NCBI RefSeq assembly: GCF_038725785.1
Contig: NZ_CP109796.1
Coordinates: 3,596,001-3,660,000 of the forward strand
Source: Termitidicoccus mucosus
GTDB taxonomy: Bacteria; Verrucomicrobiota; Verrucomicrobiia; Opitutales; Opitutaceae
DNA length: 64,000 nucleotides
Reading direction: 5' to 3'
Positions 1 through 8,847 of this stretch are shown piece after piece. The notes below the pieces were generated by a model that saw only the letters and a program-made list of their open reading frames with translations, made no database searches and was not told where the DNA came from. Positions within the stretch are counted from its first letter, which is position 1. Each line of letters begins with the position of its first letter. The position numbers were made by a program, and so were the translations under genes.

Positions 1-831
1 GGGAACGACTTCGACGCGGCCGGGGAGGTCGGCGGCGAGGCGGTAGTAGAGGACGAAGTCGCGGGCGAGCTTCGCGCCGGCGCGGTCGAGCGCGAACCGG
101 TAGTGGCCTGTATCCAGTTTTTGGATAACAGATTCATTCTCGAAGCCCGGCGCGCGGAGGTCGTCAATGGGCCAGGCGGATTTCAGCTCGACGTTGATGG
201 AGAGGCGGCCCTCGACTTGGGTGTTGGCGGGCTGCCAGAAATTCTGCGCGCGGTCGTCGGTGCCGCCTTCCTCAAGCGGGTAGAGGTAGCGGCCGACGCC
301 GGTGTCGATTTCGAGCGGCTGGTAGTAAACGAAACGCAGGCGGGTCTCGGCGCCGGCGCGGACGGGCGAGACGCGGAATTCGTAGGTCTGGAAGGTGTTC
401 TTGGCGGCGAGGCCGGCGTCGTTGCCGCGAGATTTTTCCTCGTTGTAGATGGTCTCGGCCGCGGCGCGCGGGAGCACTTCGCCGTTCAGCGTTTTTTCGC
501 CGGCCTGGATGGTGACTTCGGAGAGGCTGGCGCTTTTCGGCACGGGAAAGGCGTAAACGGCCTCGAGGTCGGCGGCGTTGGGATTGAAAAAGGTTTGGAG
601 AACTTCGGTCTGGGCAAAGCCGTTGTTGATGGTGACGTTGACCTGATGGTCACGAATCTGGATCGTGGCGGCGGACGAGCCGACGGGCGTGAGGGTGCCG
701 GCGGCATGGAGGCCGGTCATCACGCCGAGCAGCGCGAGCATGGCGGCAAACGCGGCGAGAAAAGAGAGCCAGCGGAATGCGCGGTGAGCGCGGACAAGGT
801 TGGGAGCGTAGGTGCGGGATGTGGTTTTCAT
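1..831 (-). CDS. VIT-domain surface protein, N-terminal 277 codons (gene runs off the window)
   Basis: Read on the minus strand from the ATG at 831, this frame stays open to base 1, so the C-terminus lies outside the window. Residues about 18-44 are a hydrophobic signal or anchor segment ending in LHAAG. From about residue 50 the protein matches the vault/inter-alpha-trypsin (VIT) domain: it has FFNPNAADLEAVYAFPVP, then VTIQAGEKTLNGEVLPR and a Y-N-E-E-K stretch. In this family a VIT domain is normally followed by a von Willebrand A domain; that part is not visible here. The likely location is the envelope or periplasm. The start is preceded by an AGGTG ribosome-binding sequence. The gene is divergent from a sigma54 activator, which could regulate it (inference). 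Confidence 0.82.
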   Translation of the reverse strand, partial: MKTTSRTYAPNLVRAHRAFRWLSFLAAFAAMLALLGVMTGLHAAGTLTPVGSSAATIQIRDHQVNVTINNGFAQTEVLQTFFNPNAADLEAVYAFPVPKSASLSEVTIQAGEKTLNGEVLPRAAAETIYNEEKSRGNDAGLAAKNTFQTYEFRVSPVRAGAETRLRFVYYQPLEIDTGVGRYLYPLEEGGTDDRAQNFWQPANTQVEGRLSINVELKSAWPIDDLRAPGFENESVIQKLDTGHYRFALDRAGAKLARDFVLYYRLAADLPGRVEVVP

Positions 832-846
832 GACGAATGCACCTAT

Positions 847-862
847 TGCCGGAGTCATGCCA
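847..862 (-). promoter_or_regulatory. candidate sigma54 (-24/-12) promoter upstream of the VIT gene
   Basis: On the minus strand the sequence TGGCATGACTCCGGCA has the invariant GG and GC pairs at exactly the sigma54 spacing, with mismatches at flanking positions. The next divergent gene encodes a sigma54 activator. Against it, the implied transcript start would be only about 5 nt before the ATG and would exclude the AGGTG ribosome-binding sequence. Confidence 0.25.
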
Positions 863-959
863 GCAGAAAATCATTCACACATAATAAATTAATAAACAAT
901 ATGATATGATTTAAATCGGGTATATTCCTGGCCTGCGTGATTGACAAAATATGACTATC

Positions 960-983
960 ATTTGTCATTTTTTGATGACAAAT
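960..983. promoter_or_regulatory. perfect 9-bp palindrome in the divergent intergenic region
   Basis: ATTTGTCAT and ATGACAAAT are exact inverse complements separated by six bases. The palindrome sits in an AT-rich stretch between the divergent VIT gene and the sigma54 activator. It could be an operator for a dimeric regulator or simply a hairpin. Confidence 0.4.
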
Positions 984-987
984 AAGG

Positions 988-1067
988 CGAACCACTAGAT
1001 AGCCACAAAAATGCACAAGAGGCACAAAACAATCACTCAATCCTGTGTCTCTTTGCGGCTATTAAAA
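988..1067. repeat. dispersed inverted repeat, family A, copy 1
   Basis: The element starts CGAACCACTA, continues GCCACAAAAATGCACAAGAG, has a centre CAATCACTCAATC, and ends in an imperfect inverse complement that closes in GGC-TATTAAAA. A second copy at 30886-30977 shares order and wording almost base for base. It ends 11 bp before the sigma54 activator start, so it lies in the 5' leader of that gene. Confidence 0.8.
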
Positions 1068-1078
1068 CCAAGGTTTTT

Positions 1079-2617
1079 ATGAGACGGTTGTTTTCCGACG
1101 AGGAGCTGGCGTTTGCGGACTGCGTGGGACGGGTGAACCGGGCGAATCCGTTTTTGCCGGAGCGCATCGAATGGGAACGCAAGGCGCTCGGGGCGGAATT
1201 CGCCGAGGCTGCGGCGGACTGGAACGTGCAGTCGCACGCAAAAACGCTCCCGAACCCGAACCTCTCCCGCCTGCTGGAGAGAGCCTGTGTATTGACGGAA
1301 CGGATACGGACCGACTGGCCGCGCAACGGACGGGTGACGCGCGCGGAGGGCGAGGCGCATGTGGCGCTCGTGGCGTTCCGGATTTTTCACGCGTTCGCGG
1401 AGCGGTTTGACGGGCTGATCCGCGAGGGCGAGGCGCGACGGGCGCGGGGCGGCGGCGAGCCGCCGGGACGGGTGCGGTTTTTCGCCGAGGCGCGCGCCGA
1501 GATGGAGCGGCTGCTCGCCGTGCCGGGGCTGCGCCTGATCGGGGAGACGGGCGCGGTGGAGCACTTTTTCGCGCTGGCGTTTCAGATGCGGCGGGCGTTC
1601 TTTCATATTTTCGGCGCGCTGGCGGGTGGATCGGCGCCGATGGCGCGGCTGCGCGCGGCGATCTGGCAGTCGATTTTCACGCACGATTTTACGCGCTACC
1701 GGCGGACGCTTTTTTCCCGGATGGGGGATTTCGCGACACTGGTCATCGGGCCGTCGGGCACGGGCAAGGAACTGGTGGCGCGGGCCATCGCGCTGTCGCG
1801 CTATGTGGCGTTTGACTCGAAACGCGGAATGTTCGCGGAAGATTTCGCCGGGGCGTTTTTCCCGCTCAACTTGTCCGCGCTGTCGCCGACATTGATCGAG
1901 TCGGAATTGTTCGGGCACCGGCGGGGGGCGTTTACGGGCGCGCTGGCGGACCGGGCGGGCTGGATGGAGGTCTGCCCGGCGGCGGGCGCGGTGTTTCTGG
2001 ACGAAATCGGCGACGTGGACGCGGGCATCCAGGTGAAGCTGCTGCGGGTGTTGCAGGCGCGGACATTCCAGAGGCTGGGCGACACGGAGTCGCGGGTGTT
2101 TCAGGGGAAAGTCATCGCGGCGACGAATCGCGACCTGCCGGCGGAGATTCGCGCGGGGCGCTTTCGCGAGGATTTTTATTACCGGCTTTGCTCGGACGTG
2201 GTGCGCACGCCGTCGCTGCGCGAGCAGCTCGACGGGGCCGGCGCGGGCGAGCTGGCGTCGCTGGCGGAGCACGCGGCCCGACGGCTGGTGGGCGCGGGCG
2301 AGGCGGAGGCCTTCGCGCGCGAGGCGGTGGCGTGGATGACAAAAAACCTCGGCGCGGACTACGCGTGGCCGGGAAATTTCCGCGAACTGGAGCAGTGCAT
2401 GCGAAATCTGCTCGTGCGCGGCGAATACCGCCCGGCGGGGCCGCTCGCGGGCGGGGCGGCGGACGACTGGAACGCGCTCATCGGCGGCGGGCGGCTGACG
2501 GCGGAGGAACTCCTGCGGCGCTACACGCGGCTGGTGCATGCGCAGGCCGGCACGGTGGAGGAGACGGCGCGGCGGCTCGATCTCGACCGGCGCACGGTGA
2601 AGGCGCGGCTGGGATGA
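1079..2617 (+). CDS. sigma54-dependent transcriptional activator
   Basis: A 512-residue AAA+ enhancer-binding protein. Residues 1 to about 200 form an N-terminal region that I do not recognise as a receiver, PAS or GAF domain. The AAA+ module follows: Walker A GPSGTGKE from residue 224, the sigma54-contacting GAFTGA loop at 283-288, Walker B VFLDEIGD and an AATNRDL sensor. The C-terminus (VEETARRLDLDRRTVKARL) is a short Fis-type helix-turn-helix. Family knowledge: such proteins remodel RNA polymerase-sigma54 closed complexes using ATP. AAGG lies five bases before the ATG. The divergent VIT-domain gene is the obvious candidate target (inference). Confidence 0.88.
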   Translation: MRRLFSDEELAFADCVGRVNRANPFLPERIEWERKALGAEFAEAAADWNVQSHAKTLPNPNLSRLLERACVLTERIRTDWPRNGRVTRAEGEAHVALVAFRIFHAFAERFDGLIREGEARRARGGGEPPGRVRFFAEARAEMERLLAVPGLRLIGETGAVEHFFALAFQMRRAFFHIFGALAGGSAPMARLRAAIWQSIFTHDFTRYRRTLFSRMGDFATLVIGPSGTGKELVARAIALSRYVAFDSKRGMFAEDFAGAFFPLNLSALSPTLIESELFGHRRGAFTGALADRAGWMEVCPAAGAVFLDEIGDVDAGIQVKLLRVLQARTFQRLGDTESRVFQGKVIAATNRDLPAEIRAGRFREDFYYRLCSDVVRTPSLREQLDGAGAGELASLAEHAARRLVGAGEAEAFAREAVAWMTKNLGADYAWPGNFRELEQCMRNLLVRGEYRPAGPLAGGAADDWNALIGGGRLTAEELLRRYTRLVHAQAGTVEETARRLDLDRRTVKARLG

Positions 2618-2779
2618 GCCGGACGGCACCTCATTTCGGATGATTTATGTTCGTCAATGAAATACGAAATTCAGCCGCCTTCCTCGTAATTTTCACTGTA
2701 GGTGAAACCCCCAAGACCCACTAGGGCGAATTCCTCCTTGGATTTGGCACGGGGCGTGGTCAAGGTTCCCGCGAACACT

Positions 2780-4138
2780 ATGAAAATCTGCTGCATTGGC
2801 GCCGGTTACGTCGGCGGGCCCACGATGGCCATGATTGCGCTGAAAGCGCCCGACATTCAAGTGACCGTGGTTGATTTGAACGAGGCGCGCATCGCCGACT
2901 GGAATTCCGACGCGCTGCCGGTCTATGAGCCGGGGCTCGAGGAGGTGGTGAAACAGAGCCGCGGCCGGAACCTGTTTTTCTCCACCGACGTGACGAAGGG
3001 CATCCGCGAGGCGGACATCATTTTCGTGGCGGTCAACACGCCGACCAAAACCTACGGCGTGGGCGCGGGCGCGGCGGCGGACCTGCGCTTCATCGAGTCG
3101 GTCGCGCGCAGCATCGCCAAGGTGGCCACGGGGCCGAAGATCATCGTCGAGAAATCGACCATCCCGGTGAAGACCGCCGAGACGATCAAGGAAATCCTCG
3201 CCGCCAATTCCAACGGGCTGAAATTCTCCGTGCTGTCGAATCCCGAGTTTCTCGCCGAGGGCACGGCGGTGCAGGATTTGGTCGCGCCCGACCGCGTGCT
3301 CATCGGCGGCGAAAACACGCCCGAGGGCCAGGCCGCGCTCAAGGCGCTCGCCGATGTGTATGCGCGCTGGGTGCCGCGCGACCGCATCATCACGACCAAT
3401 CTCTGGTCGTCGGAACTCTCGAAGCTCGTGGCCAACGCGTTTCTCGCGCAGCGCATCTCGTCCATCAATTCCATCTCGGCGCTCTGCGAGGCGACCGGCG
3501 CGGACGTGGACGAAGTGGCGCACGCGATCGGCCGCGACAGCCGCATCGGCCCGAAATTCTTGAAGGCCTCCGTCGGCTTCGGCGGCTCGTGCTTCCAGAA
3601 GGACATCCTGAACCTCGTGTATCTCTGCCAGCATTTCGGGCTGCCGGACGTGGCCGCGTATTGGGACCACGTGGTGCGGATAAACGATTACCAGAAGCAC
3701 CGTTTCTCCGCGAAAATCGTCCGCACGCTTTTCAACACGGTGGCCGACAAAAAAATCGCCGTGCTCGGCTTCGCCTTCAAGAAAGACACTAACGACACGC
3801 GCGAATCCGCCGCCATCAACGTGTGCCGCGACCTGCTGGCCGAGCAGGCCAACGTCGCCGTCTATGACCCGAAGGTGCCCGCCGCCGAGATCATCGCGGA
3901 CACGCTCGGCAAGGGAAACGCCAACCCGCGCCTGACCGTGGCGCAGACCGCCTACGAAGCCTGCGAGGGCGCGCACGCCATCGCGGTCGTGACGGAATGG
4001 GACGAGTTCAAGACGCTCGATTTCGCCAAAATCCACGCGGGCATGCCGAAGCCGGCGTTCCTGTTCGACGGGCGAAACATCCTCGACCTGGCGAAGCTGC
4101 GCGAGACCGGGTTCCGGGCGTTCGGCATCGGCAAGTGA
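2780..4138 (+). CDS. ugd: UDP-glucose 6-dehydrogenase, eukaryotic-like type
   Basis: Oxidises UDP-glucose to UDP-glucuronate with two NAD+. The 452-residue protein begins [13 protein letters not shown], the NAD-binding Rossmann motif. It also has STIPV, the [13 protein letters not shown] segment with the conserved Lys-equivalent region, and [10 protein letters not shown] with the nucleophilic Cys at residue 271. The start at 2780 is chosen because upstream in-frame residues do not fit the family and the Rossmann strand begins directly here. Length, motif spelling and the C-terminus (GFRAFGIGK) resemble the animal enzyme more than the usual bacterial Ugd or TuaD. UDP-glucuronate would feed capsule or cell-envelope glycans, possibly those made by the sugar locus 3.6 kb downstream (inference). 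Confidence 0.95.
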   Translation: MKICCIGAGYVGGPTMAMIALKAPDIQVTVVDLNEARIADWNSDALPVYEPGLEEVVKQSRGRNLFFSTDVTKGIREADIIFVAVNTPTKTYGVGAGAAADLRFIESVARSIAKVATGPKIIVEKSTIPVKTAETIKEILAANSNGLKFSVLSNPEFLAEGTAVQDLVAPDRVLIGGENTPEGQAALKALADVYARWVPRDRIITTNLWSSELSKLVANAFLAQRISSINSISALCEATGADVDEVAHAIGRDSRIGPKFLKASVGFGGSCFQKDILNLVYLCQHFGLPDVAAYWDHVVRINDYQKHRFSAKIVRTLFNTVADKKIAVLGFAFKKDTNDTRESAAINVCRDLLAEQANVAVYDPKVPAAEIIADTLGKGNANPRLTVAQTAYEACEGAHAIAVVTEWDEFKTLDFAKIHAGMPKPAFLFDGRNILDLAKLRETGFRAFGIGK

Positions 4139-4146
4139 AAAGGAAA

Positions 4147-4340
4147 CACGGGCTGCGAGCCCGTGGATTCGAGTGGCATGGGCTTGGAAAGTAGCACGGG
4201 CATCTTGCCCGTGAACGGCGAAGCCGTCGTAGGGCCTGACCTTGTGCCGCGAACACCCTGCCGCGTCCGCCTGCGCTCTCGCCAATCGCGGCGCGACGCA
4301 AGGTCGCGCCCTACCTCGTGGCACGGGCGTCCCGCCCGTG
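4147..4340. repeat. cluster of palindromic intergenic repeats
   Basis: Three hairpin-forming pieces lie between ugd and the permease. CACGGGCT/AGCCCGTG sits right after the ugd stop. A GTAGGGC...GCCCTAC palindrome spans about 4229-4314. GTGGCACGGGCGTCCCGCCCGTG-type sequence lies at 4318-4340. The last belongs to family F, also found at 7339-7419 and 20963-21045. There is no T-run, so these are not clear intrinsic terminators. Confidence 0.65.
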
Positions 4341-4384
4341 TGGTTTGCGTGGCCCGGACGGCTTGTCCCTGCCACGGCGCGATG

Positions 4385-5644
4385 TCACGCCTGCCCGTCT
4401 TCGTTTTCCCTGGCCGCCTTGGGCAGGATCAAGTTCAGCACGATGCCGAGGATGCCGGCCAGCCCGATGCCCTCCAGCGCGAAGGAGCTCTTGTCGCCGA
4501 TCACCATGCCGCCGATGCCGCACACGAGGATGAGCGACACGATGGTCATGTTGCGCGGTTCGAGCAAATCCTGTTTCGCGCGCACCAGCGTTTGCAGGCC
4601 CACGGTGGCGATGGCACCGAAAAGCAGCGTCATGATGCCGCCCATCACCGGCACGGGGATCGACGCGAGCACCGCCCCCACCTTGCCGACGAACGCCAGC
4701 GCCACCGCCGTGATCGCGGCCCAGGTCATGATCGCCGGGTTGAACGCCCGCGTGAGCGCCACCGCTCCGATCACCTCGCTGTAAGTCGTGCAGGGCGGAC
4801 CGCCGAACAGGCCCGCCACCGAGGTTGCCAGCCCGTCGCCGACCAGACACCGATGGATGCCGGGATCGGCCACGTAGTCGCGTCCGGTGATCTGGCTGAT
4901 GGCCTGGATCGCGCCGTAATGCTCGATGATGGGCGCGAGCGCGACGGGCGCGATGAACAGGATCGCGGACAGGTTCCACACCGGCGCGGTGAACGACGGC
5001 ACCGCGATCCACGCGGCGGCCTTGATGGCCGTGAAATCGACAAAACCGAACGCCACCGACGCCACATAGCCCGCGCCGATGCCGCACAGGATCGGCAGCA
5101 GCCGCAGCATCCCGCGTCCGCGCAGCGAGACGAGGATCATCGTGAGCAGCGAGATGCCCGCGATGACGAGCGCCTGCCACGCCGGGATCGTGCAGCCGGG
5201 CGTCCGGCCCATCGCCATCGATGCGCCCACCGGCGCGAGCAACAGGCCGATCACCATCACGACCGGGCCGATGACGACCGGCGGAAGGATTTTTTGCAGG
5301 AACCCGATCCCGCGCCACTTGATCAACGCACCCACGATGAAATACATGACCCCGGCGCCGATCAACCCGCACAACGTGCCGGGGATGCCCCATTGCTGCA
5401 CGCCCGCGCTGATCGGCGCGATGAACGCGAAGCTCGACGCGATGAACACCGGCACTTTCCCGCGCGTGACGACCTGATAAATCAGCGTGCCGAGGCCGGC
5501 GGTGAAGAGCGCGACATTGGGGTTCAGCCCGGTGAGGATCGGCACGAGCACCAGCGCACCGAAGGCCACGAAGAGCATCTGTGCTCCGACGACGGCGTCG
5601 CCGAAACGGAATTTATAGTCGGGTGAAGAGGCGTGTTTTTTCAT
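4385..5644 (-). CDS. uraA: uracil/xanthine permease (NCS2 family)
   Basis: A 419-residue inner-membrane protein with about 12-14 hydrophobic segments. It has the NCS2 signatures VGAQMLFVAFGALVLVPILTGL near the N-terminus, the conserved GLQT-type stretch late in the protein, and an internal EHYGAI/GRDYVADPGIHRCLVGDGLAT region typical of UraA, whose Glu in the transport core is preserved. Family knowledge: it imports uracil with protons. It stands alone on the minus strand, convergent with ugd. The polypyrimidine hairpin at 5736-5820 lies in its upstream region. Confidence 0.9.
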   Translation of the reverse strand: MKKHASSPDYKFRFGDAVVGAQMLFVAFGALVLVPILTGLNPNVALFTAGLGTLIYQVVTRGKVPVFIASSFAFIAPISAGVQQWGIPGTLCGLIGAGVMYFIVGALIKWRGIGFLQKILPPVVIGPVVMVIGLLLAPVGASMAMGRTPGCTIPAWQALVIAGISLLTMILVSLRGRGMLRLLPILCGIGAGYVASVAFGFVDFTAIKAAAWIAVPSFTAPVWNLSAILFIAPVALAPIIEHYGAIQAISQITGRDYVADPGIHRCLVGDGLATSVAGLFGGPPCTTYSEVIGAVALTRAFNPAIMTWAAITAVALAFVGKVGAVLASIPVPVMGGIMTLLFGAIATVGLQTLVRAKQDLLEPRNMTIVSLILVCGIGGMVIGDKSSFALEGIGLAGILGIVLNLILPKAARENEDGQA

Positions 5645-5735
5645 GCGGGAAAGACTTGGGGGGACAATCGGAGGTTTTGGACGAGGCAGGACAGCCGGCG
5701 CCGCTCCACCACTCGCTTCCCTCCCCCCGCCGGAA

Positions 5736-5820
5736 TCTTTCTTCTTTCCTCCTTATCTTTCTCTTTCTCCCTGTCCGTTCCTGACGAAAGAGAAAGATAA
5801 AGAGAAAGAGGAAAGAAAAA
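5736..5820. repeat. polypyrimidine/polypurine inverted repeat, copy 1
   Basis: An almost pure CT tract is followed by its purine inverse complement. The core arms TTATCTTTCTCTTTC and GAAAGAGAAAGATAA match perfectly over 15 bp (5753-5767 and 5786-5800), with imperfect extension outward on both sides. A related element lies at 58978-59078. It separates the divergent uraA and the kinase-like gene. Confidence 0.85.
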
Positions 5821-6002
5821 TCCCGGTGCGGCGGTCTCACTTTGGGCCGCAGTCGGAGGAGGTTTCACGGGGTGGAAGCCGCGCAGCCGGGACCAGAGCT
5901 AGCCTCTCCCCCGTGCCGGGAAAAGCCAGAAACTCGCTTAAAATGAATTTCTTTTGTGGAATCCTGCCGCGTAATCCGCTTTGTTCCACCTCTTTTCCGG
6001 TC

Positions 6003-7223
6003 ATGACTCCCTCCAATAATTCCTCCGATGCCGCCAAGAATCCCGCCAACGGACGCGGCGCCGATCTCGAGATCAAAGACGCGCAACTTATCTTCGATGC
6101 CGCGTGGGAGGATCTTGAGGATCATTACGGCCGCGAAAACCTGCGCTTCCCGAAGGAACTCATCCTGCTCGGCGGCGCGCCCGGCGCGGGCAAGGGCACC
6201 AACACCGCCTTCATCCTGAAGGCGCGCGGGCTCACCTGCCCGCCCATCGTCATCAGCGCACTGCTCGACACGCCCGAGGCCCGCCGCATCAAGGACACCG
6301 GCGGTATGGTCGGCGACCGCGAGGTGATCGGCATCCTTTTCCGCGAGCTGCTCCGGCCCGAGTATCGCGACGGCGTCCTCCTCGACGGATTTCCGCGCAC
6401 GAAAGTGCAGGTGGAGTGCCTGAAAATGCTCGTCGGCAAAATGCACGAGCTGCGCCATGAGTTTTTTCACACCCCGATCGGCATCCATTTCCGCCACCCC
6501 ACGATCCACATCATGGTGCTCTTCGTGGATGAAAAGATCAGCGTCGAGCGTCAGCTCAAGCGCGGCCGCGAGATCCTCGCGCACAACGAGGAAGTCCGCC
6601 GCACCGGCATCGGCGAGCTGCTGGAGGAGCGTCCCACCGACTACGACGTGCCGCTCGCGCAGCGCCGCTACCGGGTTTTCAAGGACCAGACCTGGGCCGC
6701 GCTGCAATCACTGAAGGAGATCTTCCACTACCATTTTGTCGATGCGCAGGGGTCGTTGGACGAAGTGGAAAAGAACATCCTGCAGGAACTCGATTATCAA
6801 AGTTCGCTCGAGCTCGATCCGCGCACGTTTGACCGGCTGCGCTGCCTGCCGGAGGCGCGCGAGATCACCCTTCACGCACGCCAGGAACTGGTGAAGCGGC
6901 TCGATTCCTACGAACTGGAGAACACCGAGCTGTTCGCGAAGGTCGTGGCATTTATCGACAAGAAGATGATGCCGATCATCCGCAGCCATGCGATCTCGGG
7001 CCGCTCGTTGATCAACACGGAGGACCCGCTGCTCGACAACCCGCTCGCGATGACGATGCTCATCGACGTGTTTTCGGAGCGCGGCTACCATGCGGTCATT
7101 GACCTGAGCAGAGTCGAGACGCCCGAGCGGGTTGACCTGGCGACGGGCGCGATTCAATGCCGCCTGAAGAAAGTCTTCCACATCACGGTCAATTTCCGCG
7201 GGTCCGAGATTCGCCGCGGATGA
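6003..7223 (+). CDS. adenylate-kinase-like nucleoside monophosphate kinase with extra C-terminal region
   Basis: A 406-residue protein whose first half is a P-loop NMP kinase: GGAPGAGKGT from residue 57, the LLDGFPRT motif with Asp at 128, and an arginine-rich lid region. Residues about 260-406 are not part of adenylate kinase. They contain a helical region and then LIDVFSERGYHAVIDLSRVETPERVDL; I do not recognise this fold. Normal Adk has 180-220 residues, so this is about twice the usual size. The start is placed at the ATG before TPSNNSSD; an upstream ATG at 5943 is possible. Substrate specificity cannot be read from sequence. It stands alone between two repeat-rich intergenic regions. Confidence 0.75.
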   Translation: MTPSNNSSDAAKNPANGRGADLEIKDAQLIFDAAWEDLEDHYGRENLRFPKELILLGGAPGAGKGTNTAFILKARGLTCPPIVISALLDTPEARRIKDTGGMVGDREVIGILFRELLRPEYRDGVLLDGFPRTKVQVECLKMLVGKMHELRHEFFHTPIGIHFRHPTIHIMVLFVDEKISVERQLKRGREILAHNEEVRRTGIGELLEERPTDYDVPLAQRRYRVFKDQTWAALQSLKEIFHYHFVDAQGSLDEVEKNILQELDYQSSLELDPRTFDRLRCLPEAREITLHARQELVKRLDSYELENTELFAKVVAFIDKKMMPIIRSHAISGRSLINTEDPLLDNPLAMTMLIDVFSERGYHAVIDLSRVETPERVDLATGAIQCRLKKVFHITVNFRGSEIRRG

Positions 7224-7338
7224 GCGAGAGCCCGCGCGCGGCAGCTTGAGTTCAGGGCATTCCCTGACCCCCGCGCCACCTTCTCTCTGGGTCCGAACAT
7301 CCAGATGACATGGCTCTTTTGCGCCGCCCTGCCGGGTC

Positions 7339-7419
7339 GAGTGGCACGGGCGACTCGCCCGTGCGACGGCGCTCCGCGCCGCCCTCCCCAAAAAACATGG
7401 GCGGGGACGCCCATGCCAC
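7339..7419. repeat. palindromic repeat, family F
   Basis: GAGTGGCACGGGCGACTCG and the inverse-complementary CATGGGCGGGGACGCCCATG arm enclose a GGCGCTCCGCGCC centre. It matches the element at 20963-21045 in order and wording. It belongs to the 515-bp gene-free stretch 7224-7738, which otherwise holds the family C palindrome at 7541-7600 and AT-rich sequence before the epimerase gene. Confidence 0.75.
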
Positions 7420-7540
7420 GCAATCCGCAGCCTTCCGGCTGCGCCGCCAAATCACCGATCTGATTCGCCACTGGCCCGGTCAACGTGAACGATTCATGGC
7501 AGATAGAGCTTTTAAAAAATCCGTGGCCGCATTCATAGAT

Positions 7541-7600
7541 GGAGGGACGATCTCCGTGTCGCCCCCGCTCCAAAGCGGACGGCACGGAGGCCGTCCCTCC
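7541..7600. repeat. palindromic repeat, family C, copy 1
   Basis: GGAGGGACGATCTCCGTGTC pairs with the inverse complement ending CGGCACGGAGGCCGTCCCTCC. The same element occurs at 20715-20780. Confidence 0.8.
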
Positions 7601-7738
7601 GATTCAAGTATCGATCTCAGTTTAATTTGATATGCGCTCGTCTCATTGTGTGCATTCCCCTCCCCTCTTCTCTCCCAACAGATTTTTGTTCGCGTCACGT
7701 CCTTTTTTAATTTGTGTTGATTTTTTTGTAAATCACCC

Positions 7739-8794
7739 ATGCCCAAAACGCTGTTAGTCACCGGTTCGTCCGGTCTCATTGGTTCGGAAGTGTGCGCTTA
7801 TTTTGCGCGCGAGCTTGGCTACGCTGTCCACGGCGTGGACAACAACCAGCGCGCGGTCTTCTTCGGTCCGCAGGGCGACACGCGCTGGAACCAGGCGCGG
7901 CTGGCGCGCGAGCTGCCGGGTTTCCGCCATCATGAGCTGGACATCCGCGACCGGGCCGGCGTGCTGGCGCTGGTGCGGGAGCTTCGCCCCTCGGTCATCG
8001 TGCACACCGCCGCGCAGCCCTCGCACGACCGCGCCGCGGCGATTCCCTTCGACGACTTCGACACCAACGCCGGGGGCACGCTCAACCTGCTGGAGGCGGC
8101 GCGCCAGGCCTGCCCCGAGTCGCCCTTCATCCACATGTCTACCAACAAGGTTTACGGCGACGCGCCCAACCGCATCGCGCTCGCCGAGCTGGACACCCGC
8201 TGGGACTACGCGGACCCGGCCTACGCGCACGGCATCGCCGAGACCTTCACCATCGACCAGTCGAAGCACTCGCTTTTCGGCGCCTCGAAGGCCGCCGCCG
8301 ACATCATGGTGCAGGAATACGGCCGCTACTTCAACCTGCCCGCCTGCGCGCTGCGCGGCGGCTGCCTGACCGGCCCGAACCACTCCGGCGTCGAGCTGCA
8401 CGGCTTCCTCTCCTACCTCGTGAAGTGCAATCTCGAGGGCCGCGAGTACAAGGTCTTTGGATACAAGGGCAAGCAGGTGCGCGACAACATCCACTCGCTC
8501 GACGTGGCCCGCTTCATGGCCGCCTTTGCCGCCGCGCCCCGGGCCGGCGAGGTTTACAACATCGGCGGAGGCAAGGCCAACTCCTGCTCCATCCTCGAAG
8601 CCTTCGCGCTGGTGGAAAAGCACAGCGGCAAAAAACAAATCCACACCTACGTGGAGCAAAACCGCGCCGGCGACCACATCTGCTACTACAGCGATCTGCA
8701 CAAGATGCGCGCCCACTATCCCGCGTGGGACATTTCCGTCTCCCTCGACGAGACCATCCGCCAGATCGTCGAGGCCCACCGCGCGCGCCTGTGA
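7739..8794 (+). CDS. NAD-dependent sugar epimerase/dehydratase (extended SDR, CDP-paratose-epimerase-like)
   Basis: A 351-residue extended SDR. The N-terminal [10 protein letters not shown] is the NAD-binding glycine motif. STNKVYGD and [16 protein letters not shown] are typical of the CDP-paratose/tyvelose 2-epimerase neighbourhood, and [10 protein letters not shown] followed by YNIGGG closes the substrate domain. The usual catalytic Tyr of YxxxK is Phe at residue 180 (FGASK), while Lys184 is kept, so the active site is altered. It is the first gene of a run of six plus-strand sugar genes, 53 bp before the DprE1-like gene, and probably prepares a nucleotide sugar for that pathway (inference). 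The exact substrate is unknown. Confidence 0.85.
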   Translation: MPKTLLVTGSSGLIGSEVCAYFARELGYAVHGVDNNQRAVFFGPQGDTRWNQARLARELPGFRHHELDIRDRAGVLALVRELRPSVIVHTAAQPSHDRAAAIPFDDFDTNAGGTLNLLEAARQACPESPFIHMSTNKVYGDAPNRIALAELDTRWDYADPAYAHGIAETFTIDQSKHSLFGASKAAADIMVQEYGRYFNLPACALRGGCLTGPNHSGVELHGFLSYLVKCNLEGREYKVFGYKGKQVRDNIHSLDVARFMAAFAAAPRAGEVYNIGGGKANSCSILEAFALVEKHSGKKQIHTYVEQNRAGDHICYYSDLHKMRAHYPAWDISVSLDETIRQIVEAHRARL

Positions 8795-8847
8795 AAACGG
8801 CCGTCCTCATATATGAAAACAAATAAACCGGCAGCGGGAGGTACGGC

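Noticed and set aside
2748-2763. TGGCACGGGGCGTGGT as a sigma54 promoter for ugd
   Set aside because: The essential GC at the -12 position is GG, so it fails the core requirement.
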